Origin: a virus
DNA length: 24,563 nt
Direction: 5' to 3' (one strand)
IMG/VR virus record: IMGVR_UViG_3300047994_000097
Span: 1-24,563 of that record
The position numbers were made by a program, and so were the translations under genes. Every line of letters begins with the position of its first letter. The first letter of the stretch is position 1. The notes beneath the pieces are model-generated. The model saw only the letters and a list, made by a program, of their open reading frames with translations, did no database searches and was not told the DNA's origin. Positions 14,902 to 21,799 of the stretch are shown in pieces.

Positions 14902-14983
14902 CGATGAGTGAGCCCGTCTACGCAACGAAACAGCCAGTAGACGAACACCAAGTGAACGCCAACGAAAGAGGGACGCAACAACC

Positions 14984-15193
14984 ATGGCCCAGTCAGATTT
15001 CGAGAAAGGCCGGAAGCTCGGCCAGAGCGAGGGCTTGATCGCCGCTCGCAAGGAGGCACTCGACTTCCTTCAGCACAAGTACATCGATGCGCCCGACCGT
15101 CCCGACCGAGGTACGCCGGAGGCTGATGCGATTCTCTCACTCGCGGGACAGCTCAGCGACCACTTGAAGGAGCGCAGTGGTAACCAGGGCTGA
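14984..15193 (+). CDS. Small hypothetical protein upstream of primase (69 aa)
   Basis: Starts at ATG 14984 with a weak purine-rich stretch (GAAAGAGGG) upstream. It is mostly helical: FEKGRKLGQSEGLIAARKEALDF and ADAILSLAGQLSDHLKERSG. No domain is recognised. It overlaps the start of the primase-helicase by 17 nt, so the two are coupled. Confidence 0.65.
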   Translation: MAQSDFEKGRKLGQSEGLIAARKEALDFLQHKYIDAPDRPDRGTPEADAILSLAGQLSDHLKERSGNQG

Positions 15194-17246
15194 GGTCGAG
15201 AAAGGTCTTCGTATCATCTCGAAGGCCTGGGGCCGTAAGCAGGCGGGGTACGTCTTCTTCCCCTACATCGACCGCGAGGTGCAGAAGCGCACGGGTCAGC
15301 GACGCAAGGGCTTCCGCGAGGGCCCCGCATTCATGTGGCCGAAGGACAAAGAGCAGATCATCGATCACTGCCTCGCCCACCAGAAGCATGACCTGTACTG
15401 GTCGACTTCGCTCTTCGAGTATCCCATGCGCCGCGAGGATGTGGCGATGGATGAGCACGCTCTCTGGGCTGACCTCGATGCCGTCGACCCCAGCACGCTC
15501 GATGAGTATCCGCCGACGGTCGCCTGGGAGTCCAGCCCCGGCCGCTATCAGGCACTATGGGTAGCGCAGACGGGCGACTTCCAGGGGGCGAGCTGGCCGG
15601 GCAACGAGAACCAGCGCATGACCTATCTCATCGGCGCAGATGCGTCGGGGTGGGATACGGTGCAGTTGCTGCGCATGCCCGGCTGGGAGAACCACAAGCC
15701 GGAGTATGAGGATGAGAACGGGCGGCATCCCAAGGGTAAGATCCTCTGGACCGATGGCCCGATGTACATGCCTGGCGACTTCGCCAACCTGCCCGAGGCT
15801 CAGGGTGCACTCACGGATCAGCTTTCCGATGCGCTCGCCTCAGACATCGATGGTGTGGACCGACTCGAGGTAATCGCCCGGGTCAAGCTGAAGTTGAATC
15901 ACACGGCAAGGGAGTTGCTGAATGCCCGAGAAGCGTCTGGGGACAAGTCCGATAAGCTCTGGTACCTCATCCGATGCCTCGCTGACGTCGGGCTCAGCAC
16001 TGCTGAAATCGTATCTGTCGTACGAGAAACTGTTTGGAATAAGTTCCGCGATCGTCACGACGAGCTACGACGACTCATTACAGAAGCAAGCAAGGCGATT
16101 GCGAAGCGTAGCGACGAGGTCACGGCGAAACTCGAGCAAGAGGGTGGCGCGAGTGAAATCGACCGGCCGGCACCGAATCGCCTCGGCTTCCTACTCAAGA
16201 ACATTAAGAAGCCGAAGTATCTGGTCCAGGGAGTCCTTACGGAGGGAGCTTGTGGTTTCATCGCAGGCGAGCCGAAGTGCTATAAGTCATGGGTTGGCCT
16301 CGATCTGGCTCTCTCCATCGCGACGGGCGCGGACTTCCTCGGCGCATTCAGAGTACAGAACCCTGGTCCCGTCCTTTACATTCAAGAAGAGGACCCGGCG
16401 CCAACACTCAAGAACCGTTCCGCCAAGATCTGGGTCAACAAGGCTACGGATAAGTTCGAGCTCGTGCATGAAGAAGATGCAGCGGGCCTCTACTGGCTTC
16501 CTCCTGAGCAAGACGCTGCCTTCGACCCTGACATCAATGCGTATATCCAGCAGGGCCTTGTTGTATCCGACGAGGCTTGGCAGATTTGGCTGGACGAGAC
16601 GCTCTCGCTTGGTATGGACAACCAGCCTTACCGCCTCGTGATCATTGACACGCTGATGATGACCGCGGGCGACGTCGATGAGAACCGCTCGCAGGAGATG
16701 ACGACGAAGATCTTCAAGCCGTTGAAGGTTCTGGCGCGCAAGCATAACGTCGCGCTAATGGTCGTTCATCACATGGGCAAGTCGGAGAAGTCGCGACCTG
16801 GTCAGCGCATGCTCGGGGCCGTCGCCAATCACGCCTGGGCCGAGGACAGCATCTATCTCGCTCGGTCGGGTGTGGATGACATTCGGATGGACCTCGAGTC
16901 GAAGACCGTGCCGGCAGCGACCTACCGCCTCAGCGATCTGAACAACACGGGATGGACCCCGAACGTGCAGACCTGGCGACCCGACGAGCCGAGCGATGAC
17001 TCCACACCCAGCACGATCAAGCAGGCCCAGGGTCGAGCAACCCGCAAGCCTAAGGGTGCCAGTCCCATCGTCAAGGCGCTTGCCGAGTCGGTCAATGGTA
17101 TGACCACGCAGGAACTGGCCAACGAGATCAACGTCAACCGTAGCACCGTGCACAAGCAGGCGGCACGACTCCTCGACCAGGGGGCTATCGAGCGCACCCA
17201 GTTGCCCAACGGCTCGAATATCTGGACGCTCGCTGGGCGCTCCTAA
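15177..17246 (+). CDS. Primase-helicase fusion: AEP/RepB-like primase, RepA-like ATPase and C-terminal winged helix
   Basis: A 689-aa protein. The N-terminal third has LWADLDAVD (D99, D101), AWESSPGRYQALWVA and LLRMPGWENHKP, the layout of archaeo-eukaryotic/RepB-type primases. Residues about 335-580 form a RecA-fold AAA_25/RepA-like ATPase with Walker A GEPKCYKS (K370-S371) and Walker B LVIIDTL (D491), followed by a VVHHMGKS motif. Residues about 635-689 (GMTTQELANEINVNRSTVHKQ and INLNGSNIW-like end) form a winged helix. It probably unwinds and primes at the phage origin. GTG 15177 has AAGGAG five bases upstream. No separate DnaB-like helicase is visible in the window. Confidence 0.85.
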   Translation: MVTRAEVEKGLRIISKAWGRKQAGYVFFPYIDREVQKRTGQRRKGFREGPAFMWPKDKEQIIDHCLAHQKHDLYWSTSLFEYPMRREDVAMDEHALWADLDAVDPSTLDEYPPTVAWESSPGRYQALWVAQTGDFQGASWPGNENQRMTYLIGADASGWDTVQLLRMPGWENHKPEYEDENGRHPKGKILWTDGPMYMPGDFANLPEAQGALTDQLSDALASDIDGVDRLEVIARVKLKLNHTARELLNAREASGDKSDKLWYLIRCLADVGLSTAEIVSVVRETVWNKFRDRHDELRRLITEASKAIAKRSDEVTAKLEQEGGASEIDRPAPNRLGFLLKNIKKPKYLVQGVLTEGACGFIAGEPKCYKSWVGLDLALSIATGADFLGAFRVQNPGPVLYIQEEDPAPTLKNRSAKIWVNKATDKFELVHEEDAAGLYWLPPEQDAAFDPDINAYIQQGLVVSDEAWQIWLDETLSLGMDNQPYRLVIIDTLMMTAGDVDENRSQEMTTKIFKPLKVLARKHNVALMVVHHMGKSEKSRPGQRMLGAVANHAWAEDSIYLARSGVDDIRMDLESKTVPAATYRLSDLNNTGWTPNVQTWRPDEPSDDSTPSTIKQAQGRATRKPKGASPIVKALAESVNGMTTQELANEINVNRSTVHKQAARLLDQGAIERTQLPNGSNIWTLAGRS

Positions 17247-17272
17247 TTCACGATCACATAATCAATCACGTC

Positions 17273-17292
17273 GCGCATATTAGGCGATTAGG
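17273..17292. repeat. 20-bp dispersed repeat, copy B
   Basis: GCGCATATTAGGCGATTAGG, 19 of 20 identical to 13045-13064, just after the primase-helicase stop. Confidence 0.6.
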
Positions 17293-17313
17293 AAGCGCAT
17301 AGGGAATCTGCAA

Positions 17314-17499
17314 ATGGCAAACCCATCATCACCGATCGATCGTGACGCAATCGCGCGCACACTCGAAGAAGCGAAAGACTTCACCCATCCAAACTTCGGG
17401 TATCGCTGGGCATCGAACAGCGACAGGTGGTTCGCATTGCCCTTGATCAAAGAACTCACGGAGGCACTTGAAGCCTTGACGCGGAATGACGAGGTCTGA
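17314..17499 (+). CDS. Small hypothetical protein (61 aa)
   Basis: Starts at ATG 17314 with no clear ribosome site. The protein is short and helical (DAIARTLEEAKDF, LIKELTEALEALTRND) with a central Trp-rich RWASNSDRWF. I recognise no family. Promoter elements for the next gene lie inside its 3' end. Confidence 0.55.
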   Translation: MANPSSPIDRDAIARTLEEAKDFTHPNFGYRWASNSDRWFALPLIKELTEALEALTRNDEV

Positions 17500-17505
17500 T
17501 AGCAT
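17476..17505 (+). promoter_or_regulatory. Possible promoter for the 17534-19689 cluster
   Basis: TTGACG (17476-17481), 18-nt spacer, TAGCAT (17500-17505). The same hexamers are used at 14818-14846 on the other strand. ATG 17507 would lie upstream of the transcription start, which favours ATG 17534. Confidence 0.5.
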
Positions 17506-17533
17506 AATGACAAGGCCAACCGAAGGAGACGAA

Positions 17534-17767
17534 ATGACACGGCCCGCAGACACAATCAAGGCTGTCCGCTCGTATGTCGTGCAGCACAACAGCACCACCA
17601 AGAAGCTCGAGGTGAAGGAGTCGCACTGGGTGCCGGGATACTCGACCGGCCACAAAGCGACGCCCGGAGAGGCCATCGAGCATGCCATCGTGCAGCGACA
17701 GGCGAACATGGTGCGGATCAACGATGAGATCCACGAGCTCGAGCTGATGACCATGGCCGACTTCTGA
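17534..17767 (+). CDS. Hypothetical protein (77 aa)
   Basis: ATG 17534 has AAGGAG (17523-17528) five bases upstream, which decides it over the in-frame ATG 17507. The N-terminal half is beta-like (AVRSYVVQHNSTTKKLEVKE), and the C-terminal half is helical with EHAIVQRQANMVRINDEIHE. No family is recognised. The stop overlaps the next ATG. Confidence 0.65.
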   Translation: MTRPADTIKAVRSYVVQHNSTTKKLEVKESHWVPGYSTGHKATPGEAIEHAIVQRQANMVRINDEIHELELMTMADF

Positions 17768-18033
17768 TGGACGCCGAGGAACTGGCTCGACGCGAGCTCG
17801 TCTATCAGGTGTGGGAGGAACTCGGCGCGATGCTCGAGGGTTACACCGTGATGGGTGGCAACCTCATGGGCGACCACCACATCGATGGCATCCAGGGTGA
17901 AGATCAGGACTTCTCCAAGGTCGGCCCCGATGGCACCTGGTATGGCCGGGAGATTCTCTTCACCGACACTGAGCAGAATCAGTTCAAACTCACGATCGAG
18001 CTGGCCGTGCCCGACAGGAGTGAGCATGGCTAA
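17767..18033 (+). CDS. Hypothetical acidic protein (88 aa)
   Basis: ATG 17767 shares its A with the preceding TGA. It is an acidic protein with an N-terminal helix ELARRELVYQVWEELGAML and a beta-rich rest (WYGREILFTDTEQNQFKLTI). No motif is recognised. It overlaps the next gene by 8 nt. Confidence 0.65.
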   Translation: MDAEELARRELVYQVWEELGAMLEGYTVMGGNLMGDHHIDGIQGEDQDFSKVGPDGTWYGREILFTDTEQNQFKLTIELAVPDRSEHG

Positions 18034-18469
18034 CACGGTCTGCGAGACGCTCGGCCACGACTGGTACAAGGGGCAGGCGACATGGGTGTGCAAGAGACTG
18101 GGTTGCAACGCAGCGATCAGCGCCACGAATGGGATAAAGGGAGGGTCTTCTATGGAAGGATCCTTCCAACTAGCCGCAGATGTCTTCTTTGTGGATGTCA
18201 CGAAACCAATCCCACACCAGCCTGTGATGGTGAACGACCTTCCTGAGTTCGTACTCGCGCGGCAGAACTCGATTGCGGACCCCATCCTCGGCGGCTTCGT
18301 CGACGGGTACGCCCACAAGAGGTCGATCAGCACGGGTTACTGCATCGACTGCGGCTCGCCCGAGTACGACTATCACGTCTCTCTGCCGCATGACTGGCCC
18401 ATCTATGCATCGATCATCCAGGGCGACCTCTGGCGCCCGCGACCCTGGGGGGAGTCGACCTATGAATGA
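18026..18469 (+). CDS. Hypothetical protein with two zinc-ribbon-like Cys pairs (147 aa)
   Basis: ATG 18026 has AGGAG five bases upstream. CETLGHDW and VCKRLGCN near the N-terminus and CIDCGSPEY near residue 112 form two Cys clusters, suggesting zinc binding. The middle, with ADVFFVDVTKPIP and VNDLPEFVLARQ, has no recognised fold. This resembles proteins of unknown function common in actinophage early regions. Confidence 0.65.
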   Translation: MANTVCETLGHDWYKGQATWVCKRLGCNAAISATNGIKGGSSMEGSFQLAADVFFVDVTKPIPHQPVMVNDLPEFVLARQNSIADPILGGFVDGYAHKRSISTGYCIDCGSPEYDYHVSLPHDWPIYASIIQGDLWRPRPWGESTYE

Positions 18470-18689
18470 GACCACGAGCGACTGGTGGTTCCGGTCATTC
18501 CGCAACATGGCGGATGGCCCGCGGTATGTGATCATCCGCACGCCTCGGCTGCACATCACTCTCCGCTTCGGCATCGAACGACGGCCTCTGTTCAGCGAGC
18601 GCAACCCTCAGATAATGACCAAGCGCAGTCGCTGGACCTACCTCTTCGGCCGCAGGGTTAGCTGGAGGTGGCAGCGGCGTGACTCGTGA
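18462..18689 (+). CDS. Hypothetical basic Trp/Arg-rich protein (75 aa)
   Basis: ATG 18462 overlaps the previous gene by 8 nt, with GGGGGGAG upstream. The protein is strongly basic with many Trp and Arg residues (SRWTYLFGRRVSWRWQRRDS at the C-terminus), which suggests nucleic-acid or membrane-surface contact. No family is recognised. Confidence 0.6.
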   Translation: MNETTSDWWFRSFRNMADGPRYVIIRTPRLHITLRFGIERRPLFSERNPQIMTKRSRWTYLFGRRVSWRWQRRDS

Positions 18690-18852
18690 GGAACTCATGG
18701 CGCTGATCGCGGCGCACAAGGTGCACGGTACATGGTGCTATGGGTGCAACAAGCAGGTCGGCAGACAGAGCGAACACCTCGCCTGGTTGATCATGCCGGC
18801 TGGTGTGGATTACATTCTCGAGGGAAGGGTGCTGCCGGATGCACAAGCATAA
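18679..18852 (+). CDS. Small CxxC protein (57 aa)
   Basis: GTG 18679 starts inside the upstream gene's 3' end, with GGAGG at about 18664-18668. The frame reads MTREELMALIAAHKVHGTWC and then YGCNKQVG, so a CxxC pair is present near residue 20. It ends at TAA 18850 and overlaps the next gene by 14 nt. Support is the tiled overlap and Cys motif. Confidence 0.55.
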   Translation: MTREELMALIAAHKVHGTWCYGCNKQVGRQSEHLAWLIMPAGVDYILEGRVLPDAQA

Positions 18853-19078
18853 GTTCAAGATCGTCGAGGTTGGGGCCTCGGGCTACATCAAGTTCCGATG
18901 CCAGATCATGGTGATGGAGAAGGATGCCAGCCAGATTCCTCGACCGCGTAAGTGCCGCGAGCGCATGTGGGGACACAGGTCATTCTTCAGGCACCTGACT
19001 CTGGGCAATGCCGCGCTGGTCAGGTCGAAGGCGCCCGGCCCTCAGTGGATCCTCGACTTCTGGGCACCCCGTGGGTAA
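18839..19078 (+). CDS. Hypothetical basic protein (79 aa)
   Basis: ATG 18839 overlaps the preceding frame. The protein is basic, with two separated Cys (FRCQIM and RKCRER) and a C-terminal WILDFWAPRG. The ribosome site GGAAGG lies about ten bases upstream. The family is unknown. Confidence 0.55.
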   Translation: MHKHKFKIVEVGASGYIKFRCQIMVMEKDASQIPRPRKCRERMWGHRSFFRHLTLGNAALVRSKAPGPQWILDFWAPRG

Positions 19079-19532
19079 GTCGCTGCGGGACCTCGCGCGG
19101 GAACTTCAGGCCGAGCACGAGAAGGCCAAGAAGAAGCAGCATGCCACCTTCCGCCGCGCACAGCTGGCCAAGCTTGAAGCTCTCGATGAGGGAATGGATG
19201 CTCTGGCCGCCACCCAGTGGTACGTCCGACACGGTTATAAGCAGGACATACGCTTCGAGCGCAGGAGCGCCCAGGGAGCCAGCTATTTAGTGCGCTGCCT
19301 GCTATGCGATGCGACCGGTATGGGCGCTTCAGGAAGCTATGAGGATGTGCTCAGGGCAGGTCCCCCCTATGGGTGGCAGGCCCGCTGCATGAACGCTCAC
19401 ATCTATGGGTGTGCGTGCGGCCTTTACTTTGTGACTATGCAACAGTGCGGGGCTCACGTCGCCGCCAACCGGAGGTGGCGCAATGCCGGACATGGCAGAC
19501 TCGACCAGCCAGCACACGATCCCATACTGTAG
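19071..19532 (+). CDS. Hypothetical coiled-coil plus Cys-rich protein (153 aa)
   Basis: GTG 19071 overlaps the previous stop by 8 nt. The N-terminus is a helical, likely coiled-coil, basic segment (LRDLARELQAEHEKAKKKQH). The C-terminal half contains RCLLCDATG, then RCMNAHIYGCACG and a later QQCGAH: at least six Cys, probably two zinc ribbons. It may bind DNA or RNA. No known family is recognised. Confidence 0.65.
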   Translation: MGKSLRDLARELQAEHEKAKKKQHATFRRAQLAKLEALDEGMDALAATQWYVRHGYKQDIRFERRSAQGASYLVRCLLCDATGMGASGSYEDVLRAGPPYGWQARCMNAHIYGCACGLYFVTMQQCGAHVAANRRWRNAGHGRLDQPAHDPIL

Positions 19533-19689
19533 GGGAGACCGCGCCAGTTATGTGCGGGGCTGCAGGTGTGGAGCAGCAAAGGCCGACGCAGCACGTTACG
19601 CCAGGGAATATCGAGCCAAGGCTGAGACCGCCGGTTATATCATGTACTCCCGCATCGAGCGATCAATCGCGTACCAGATCTTCGGCTGA
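19483..19689 (+). CDS. Small GCRC-motif protein (68 aa)
   Basis: ATG 19483 is preceded by GGAGG at about 19471-19475. It overlaps the upstream gene by 50 nt in another frame. The core GDRASYVRGCRCGAAKADAA resembles a recurrent actinophage motif (YxxGCRCxxCxxA) followed by a basic helix AREYRAKAET. One Cys of the usual pattern is Ala here. Function is unknown. Confidence 0.6.
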   Translation: MPDMADSTSQHTIPYCRGDRASYVRGCRCGAAKADAARYAREYRAKAETAGYIMYSRIERSIAYQIFG

Positions 19690-19737
19690 CACTAAGACGT
19701 TCTCTCTCGCGCGTGTATACGCGGGCGGGCGCGCCCC

Positions 19738-19766
19738 CTCACATATCCCTAAAGGGATATTGTGAG
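19738..19766 (+). terminator. Hairpin terminator after the small-gene run
   Basis: CTCACATATCCC pairs with GGGATATTGTGAG around a TAAA loop, with one bulged A. An outer TTCTCTC/GAGAGAA pairing (19700-19770) extends it. It separates the run ending at 19689 from the promoter at 19817. Confidence 0.6.
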
Positions 19767-19816
19767 AGAATAAAAGCAACAGCTATGCAGCAACAGGAAT
19801 AGAGAGTGCATGGCCC

Positions 19817-19846
19817 TTGACATTTAGTATCACGCAACGTTATGAT
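19817..19846 (+). promoter_or_regulatory. Promoter for HTH regulator, leaderless arrangement
   Basis: TTGACA (19817-19822), 18-nt spacer, TATGAT (19841-19846), six bases, ATG 19853. No ribosome site is present. Confidence 0.75.
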
Positions 19847-19852
19847 AGCTAT

Positions 19853-20197
19853 ATGGATTACTTCAAAGTCTCAATGCATGTTGAATCGGACCTGCCTCCC
19901 GAGGAAATCGAAGCCAAACTTCGAGCCATCATGGCAAAGCGGGGTATCGACGTTGAGTCATTCAAGGCGACTCAAATAAAGAAATCGGGGCGACCGGCAA
20001 CGAAAATCCCCGAGGTCGAATTCTGGCTGGCGAAGAGGACCAAGCCTTACTCCGTGAACCAGTTCGCCAAGTACCTCGGGGTGAGCTACGTGAATGCGTA
20101 TAAGAAACTTTCGAGACTGGTCGCAGCCGGGTCAGTGGAGAGGGTGAAGCGGGGAGGCTCGGTGGAGTACACGAACGTAGGCCCGACAGAACACTAG
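19853..20197 (+). CDS. Winged-helix DNA-binding protein, probable regulator (114 aa)
   Basis: ATG 19853 is the leaderless start; an upstream in-frame TTG lies inside the -35. The N-terminal half (VSMHVESDLPPEEIEAKLRA) is an alpha-beta segment. The C-terminal half has a winged helix: SVNQFAKYLGVSYVNAYKKL followed by LVAAGSVERVKRGGSVEYTN. This is the MarR/ArsR-like recognition-helix plus wing layout, which suggests a transcription regulator, possibly for the small units to its right. The target sites are unknown. Confidence 0.75.
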   Translation: MDYFKVSMHVESDLPPEEIEAKLRAIMAKRGIDVESFKATQIKKSGRPATKIPEVEFWLAKRTKPYSVNQFAKYLGVSYVNAYKKLSRLVAAGSVERVKRGGSVEYTNVGPTEH

Positions 20198-20283
20198 TTG
20201 CATGCATGCAGCCCGCGTGCCTTACGGCAGCGGTCCGCACTACATCACATCGAGAGGCCTCAAGTGGGGCTGGAGGGAAGACC

Positions 20284-20514
20284 ATGAGTGAGGGCTCGAG
20301 GGAAGGCTCGGGGGATGGCCGAATGGATGGCCACACGGATGGCCGAATGGATGACCAACTCAGGAGGGTCGAGGTCGAAGGTCGGGAATCACGGAGGCTT
20401 GTGATCGCAAGGACGGGGTTCTTGTGTCAGATTTGTGAGAGGAACCACCGGACTACTGACTGTCCTTACCGAGGTGGAGGAATGAGTTCATTTCAGGGGG
20501 GACTCGGACGGTGA
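20284..20514 (+). CDS. Small protein with CCHC zinc-knuckle-like motif and internal repeat (76 aa)
   Basis: ATG 20284 has GGAGGGAAG just upstream. The N-terminus is a Gly/Asp/Met repeat (GDGRMDGHTDGRMDD), encoded by a 17-bp direct repeat near 20313-20352. The C-terminus has C-x2-C-x3-H-x4-C (CQICERNHRTTDC), close to a retroviral-type zinc knuckle, which suggests single-stranded nucleic-acid binding. Composition differs from neighbours. An in-frame start at 20206 would add about 26 residues but lacks a ribosome site. Confidence 0.5.
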   Translation: MSEGSREGSGDGRMDGHTDGRMDDQLRRVEVEGRESRRLVIARTGFLCQICERNHRTTDCPYRGGGMSSFQGGLGR

Positions 20515-20952
20515 AGTGACTGGTTGAAAGTCTGGCAGGTGGGACTGGAAGGTTGGAATATCCGGGAAACCTATCGCGTTAGTTCAAGTCATGCGAGAAG
20601 TGGTCCGAGTCGATGCCAGATGCCACGTTCGGGGACTCTAACAAATCCAAGTCTCTGTAGAGGACCTGAGGGAATTGCCCATAGTCGGTGAGGATAGCGG
20701 AAAGGACACGCTCGGAGCACTCCAATTTATTTCCCCGACTCGGCCGGGCTCAGAGTAGGACGGGATTCTCATATGCACGGAGGCGCATGGAGAAGCGACA
20801 GCGCATGCACCAGCGCGTATGCGATACACGTGCGTATAAAACAAGTCAGTTTATTCCCGTCCAATTTATACGGAAGCATCTTCGACTCTACACCTCCCTA
20901 ACAAACCCCCCTCCCCGTACATACTTCCGAGGAAAACGAGCTCGTGAGGGGG
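20515..20952. other. Non-coding stretch, no supported gene
   Basis: Open frames here (e.g. 20688-20996) lack ribosome sites and phage-like codon use. I see a short inverted pair CCGAGTCG/CGACTCGG and a repeated TCCAATTTAT, but nothing I can assign. Confidence 0.5.
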
Positions 20953-20968
20953 TCAGGATCGATCCTGA
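20953..20968. repeat. 16-bp perfect palindrome
   Basis: TCAGGATCGATCCTGA is its own reverse complement. It lies just upstream of the first boundary repeat, and may be an operator or a hairpin. Confidence 0.6.
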
Positions 20969-20988
20969 GGGCGTTTCTAGGGGCGTAG

Positions 20989-21003
20989 AGGTCTAGATAT
21001 CTG
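20989..21003. repeat. Boundary repeat R1
   Basis: AGGTCTAGATATCTG. It lies within a larger stem: GGCGTTTcTAGGGG upstream pairs with CCCCTCAAAACGCC around 21017-21030 (about 13 of 15 positions). Just downstream, GGTCGG/CCGACC forms an inner hairpin. Confidence 0.7.
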
Positions 21004-21175
21004 GTCGGGAGCCGACCCCCTCAAAACGCCGCTGAGGGCCGCTGACGCCGGGCGTCATATTCCGGGCGTGCGCGAGCGCGCGTGATATACCATGCGTCGC
21101 TCCGTGTCAAGGCGGCGCGCCGGCATACAACCAAGTTGGTGATAGTCACAAAGTCGCAAAAAGTTGCTGCATCGC

Positions 21176-21205
21176 CTGGGGCGCGCGCATCATGCATGGT
21201 ATAGT
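21176..21205 (+). promoter_or_regulatory. Extended -10 promoter upstream of the HTH gene
   Basis: TGG directly precedes TATAGT (21200-21205), an extended -10 form. The -35 (CTGGGG 21176-21181, spacer 18) is poor. ATG 21212 lies six bases after the -10, so this can also be read as a leaderless promoter. Confidence 0.5.
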
Positions 21206-21280
21206 TGAAGCATGCAGGGGGGGGATGACGATTCAAATCCGAATCGCGCGAATCTCTTGCATGATACAAGGAGTCATATC

Positions 21281-21526
21281 ATGGCCGTTTACACCGTTGC
21301 CGAATTCGCATCGACGCTCGAGGCGAACCCCCGCGAGGTTCGGAAGTTCCTTCGCTCGATCACGCCGGTCGATGACCAGCCCGGCAAGGGGGCGCGCTGG
21401 TCGATCGAGAAGCGCGATGCGCGCCGCCTCACGAAGGCATACCACACCTGGAGCGAGGCGCGCAAGGTCGCGACCGAAGATGCCCCCCTCGACGAGATCG
21501 ATGACGCCGAGGTGATCGACGCCTGA
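21281..21526 (+). CDS. Small HTH-like DNA-binding protein (81 aa)
   Basis: ATG 21281 has AAGGAG 8-14 bases upstream. The in-frame ATG 21212, six bases after the -10, could give a 104-aa form with an odd Gly/Asp-rich extension. The core VAEFASTLEANPREVRKFLRS with a GKGARW turn and TKAYHTWSEA helix resembles the central domain of the 13192-13893 protein. The C-terminus is acidic. It is probably a DNA-binding regulator or architectural protein. It is followed by a GC hairpin terminator. Confidence 0.75.
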   Translation: MAVYTVAEFASTLEANPREVRKFLRSITPVDDQPGKGARWSIEKRDARRLTKAYHTWSEARKVATEDAPLDEIDDAEVIDA

Positions 21527-21540
21527 CGCATCACCGACTG

Positions 21541-21556
21541 CCCCCCGCGAGGGGGG
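21541..21556 (+). terminator. GC hairpin terminator
   Basis: CCCCCC-GCGA-GGGGGG hairpin 15 bases after the stop, followed by TGGTTTGGTG. Confidence 0.7.
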
Positions 21557-21721
21557 TGGTTTGGTGTCGTGTGTCAAGGAGAACCTTTGTTCGAAGAAAG
21601 TTGCTTCTCCGTCGAAACAGTGTCGGCGTTTCGTCCAGAGCGACGCGCTCGCGGTCCCGTTGGCGAACTGCCCCTGGGAAGCCTCAGGAGCGTTCTGGGG
21701 GCGTTATGGGGGGTAGGGCAG

Positions 21722-21736
21722 AGGTCTAGATATCTG
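21722..21736. repeat. Boundary repeat R2
   Basis: AGGTCTAGATATCTG, identical to R1. A G-run (about 21708-21713) and a C-run (about 21748-21753) flank it and can pair. Sequence upstream (GCGTTCTGGGGGCGT) also resembles that before R1. It lies between converging genes 21281 (+) and 22039 (-). Confidence 0.75.
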
Positions 21737-21799
21737 GGCCGACCAAACCCCCCTCAAACACGCGCGTGCGCCTGCCTGCTGGGTGTGGAGTCGAGGGAA

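Noticed and set aside
20688-20996. 102-aa plus-strand open frame in the gene-free region
   Set aside because: No ribosome site or leaderless promoter, unlike-neighbour residue composition, and it runs over the palindrome and R1.
20951-21040. CRISPR-like repeat pattern from the four TCTAGATATCTG copies
   Set aside because: Spacing is 700-1250 bp with genes between, not short regular spacers.
21229-21246. GATTCAAATCC segment resembling a tRNA T-loop
   Set aside because: It is a simple CGATTC/GAATCG hairpin; no acceptor or anticodon arms are present around it.
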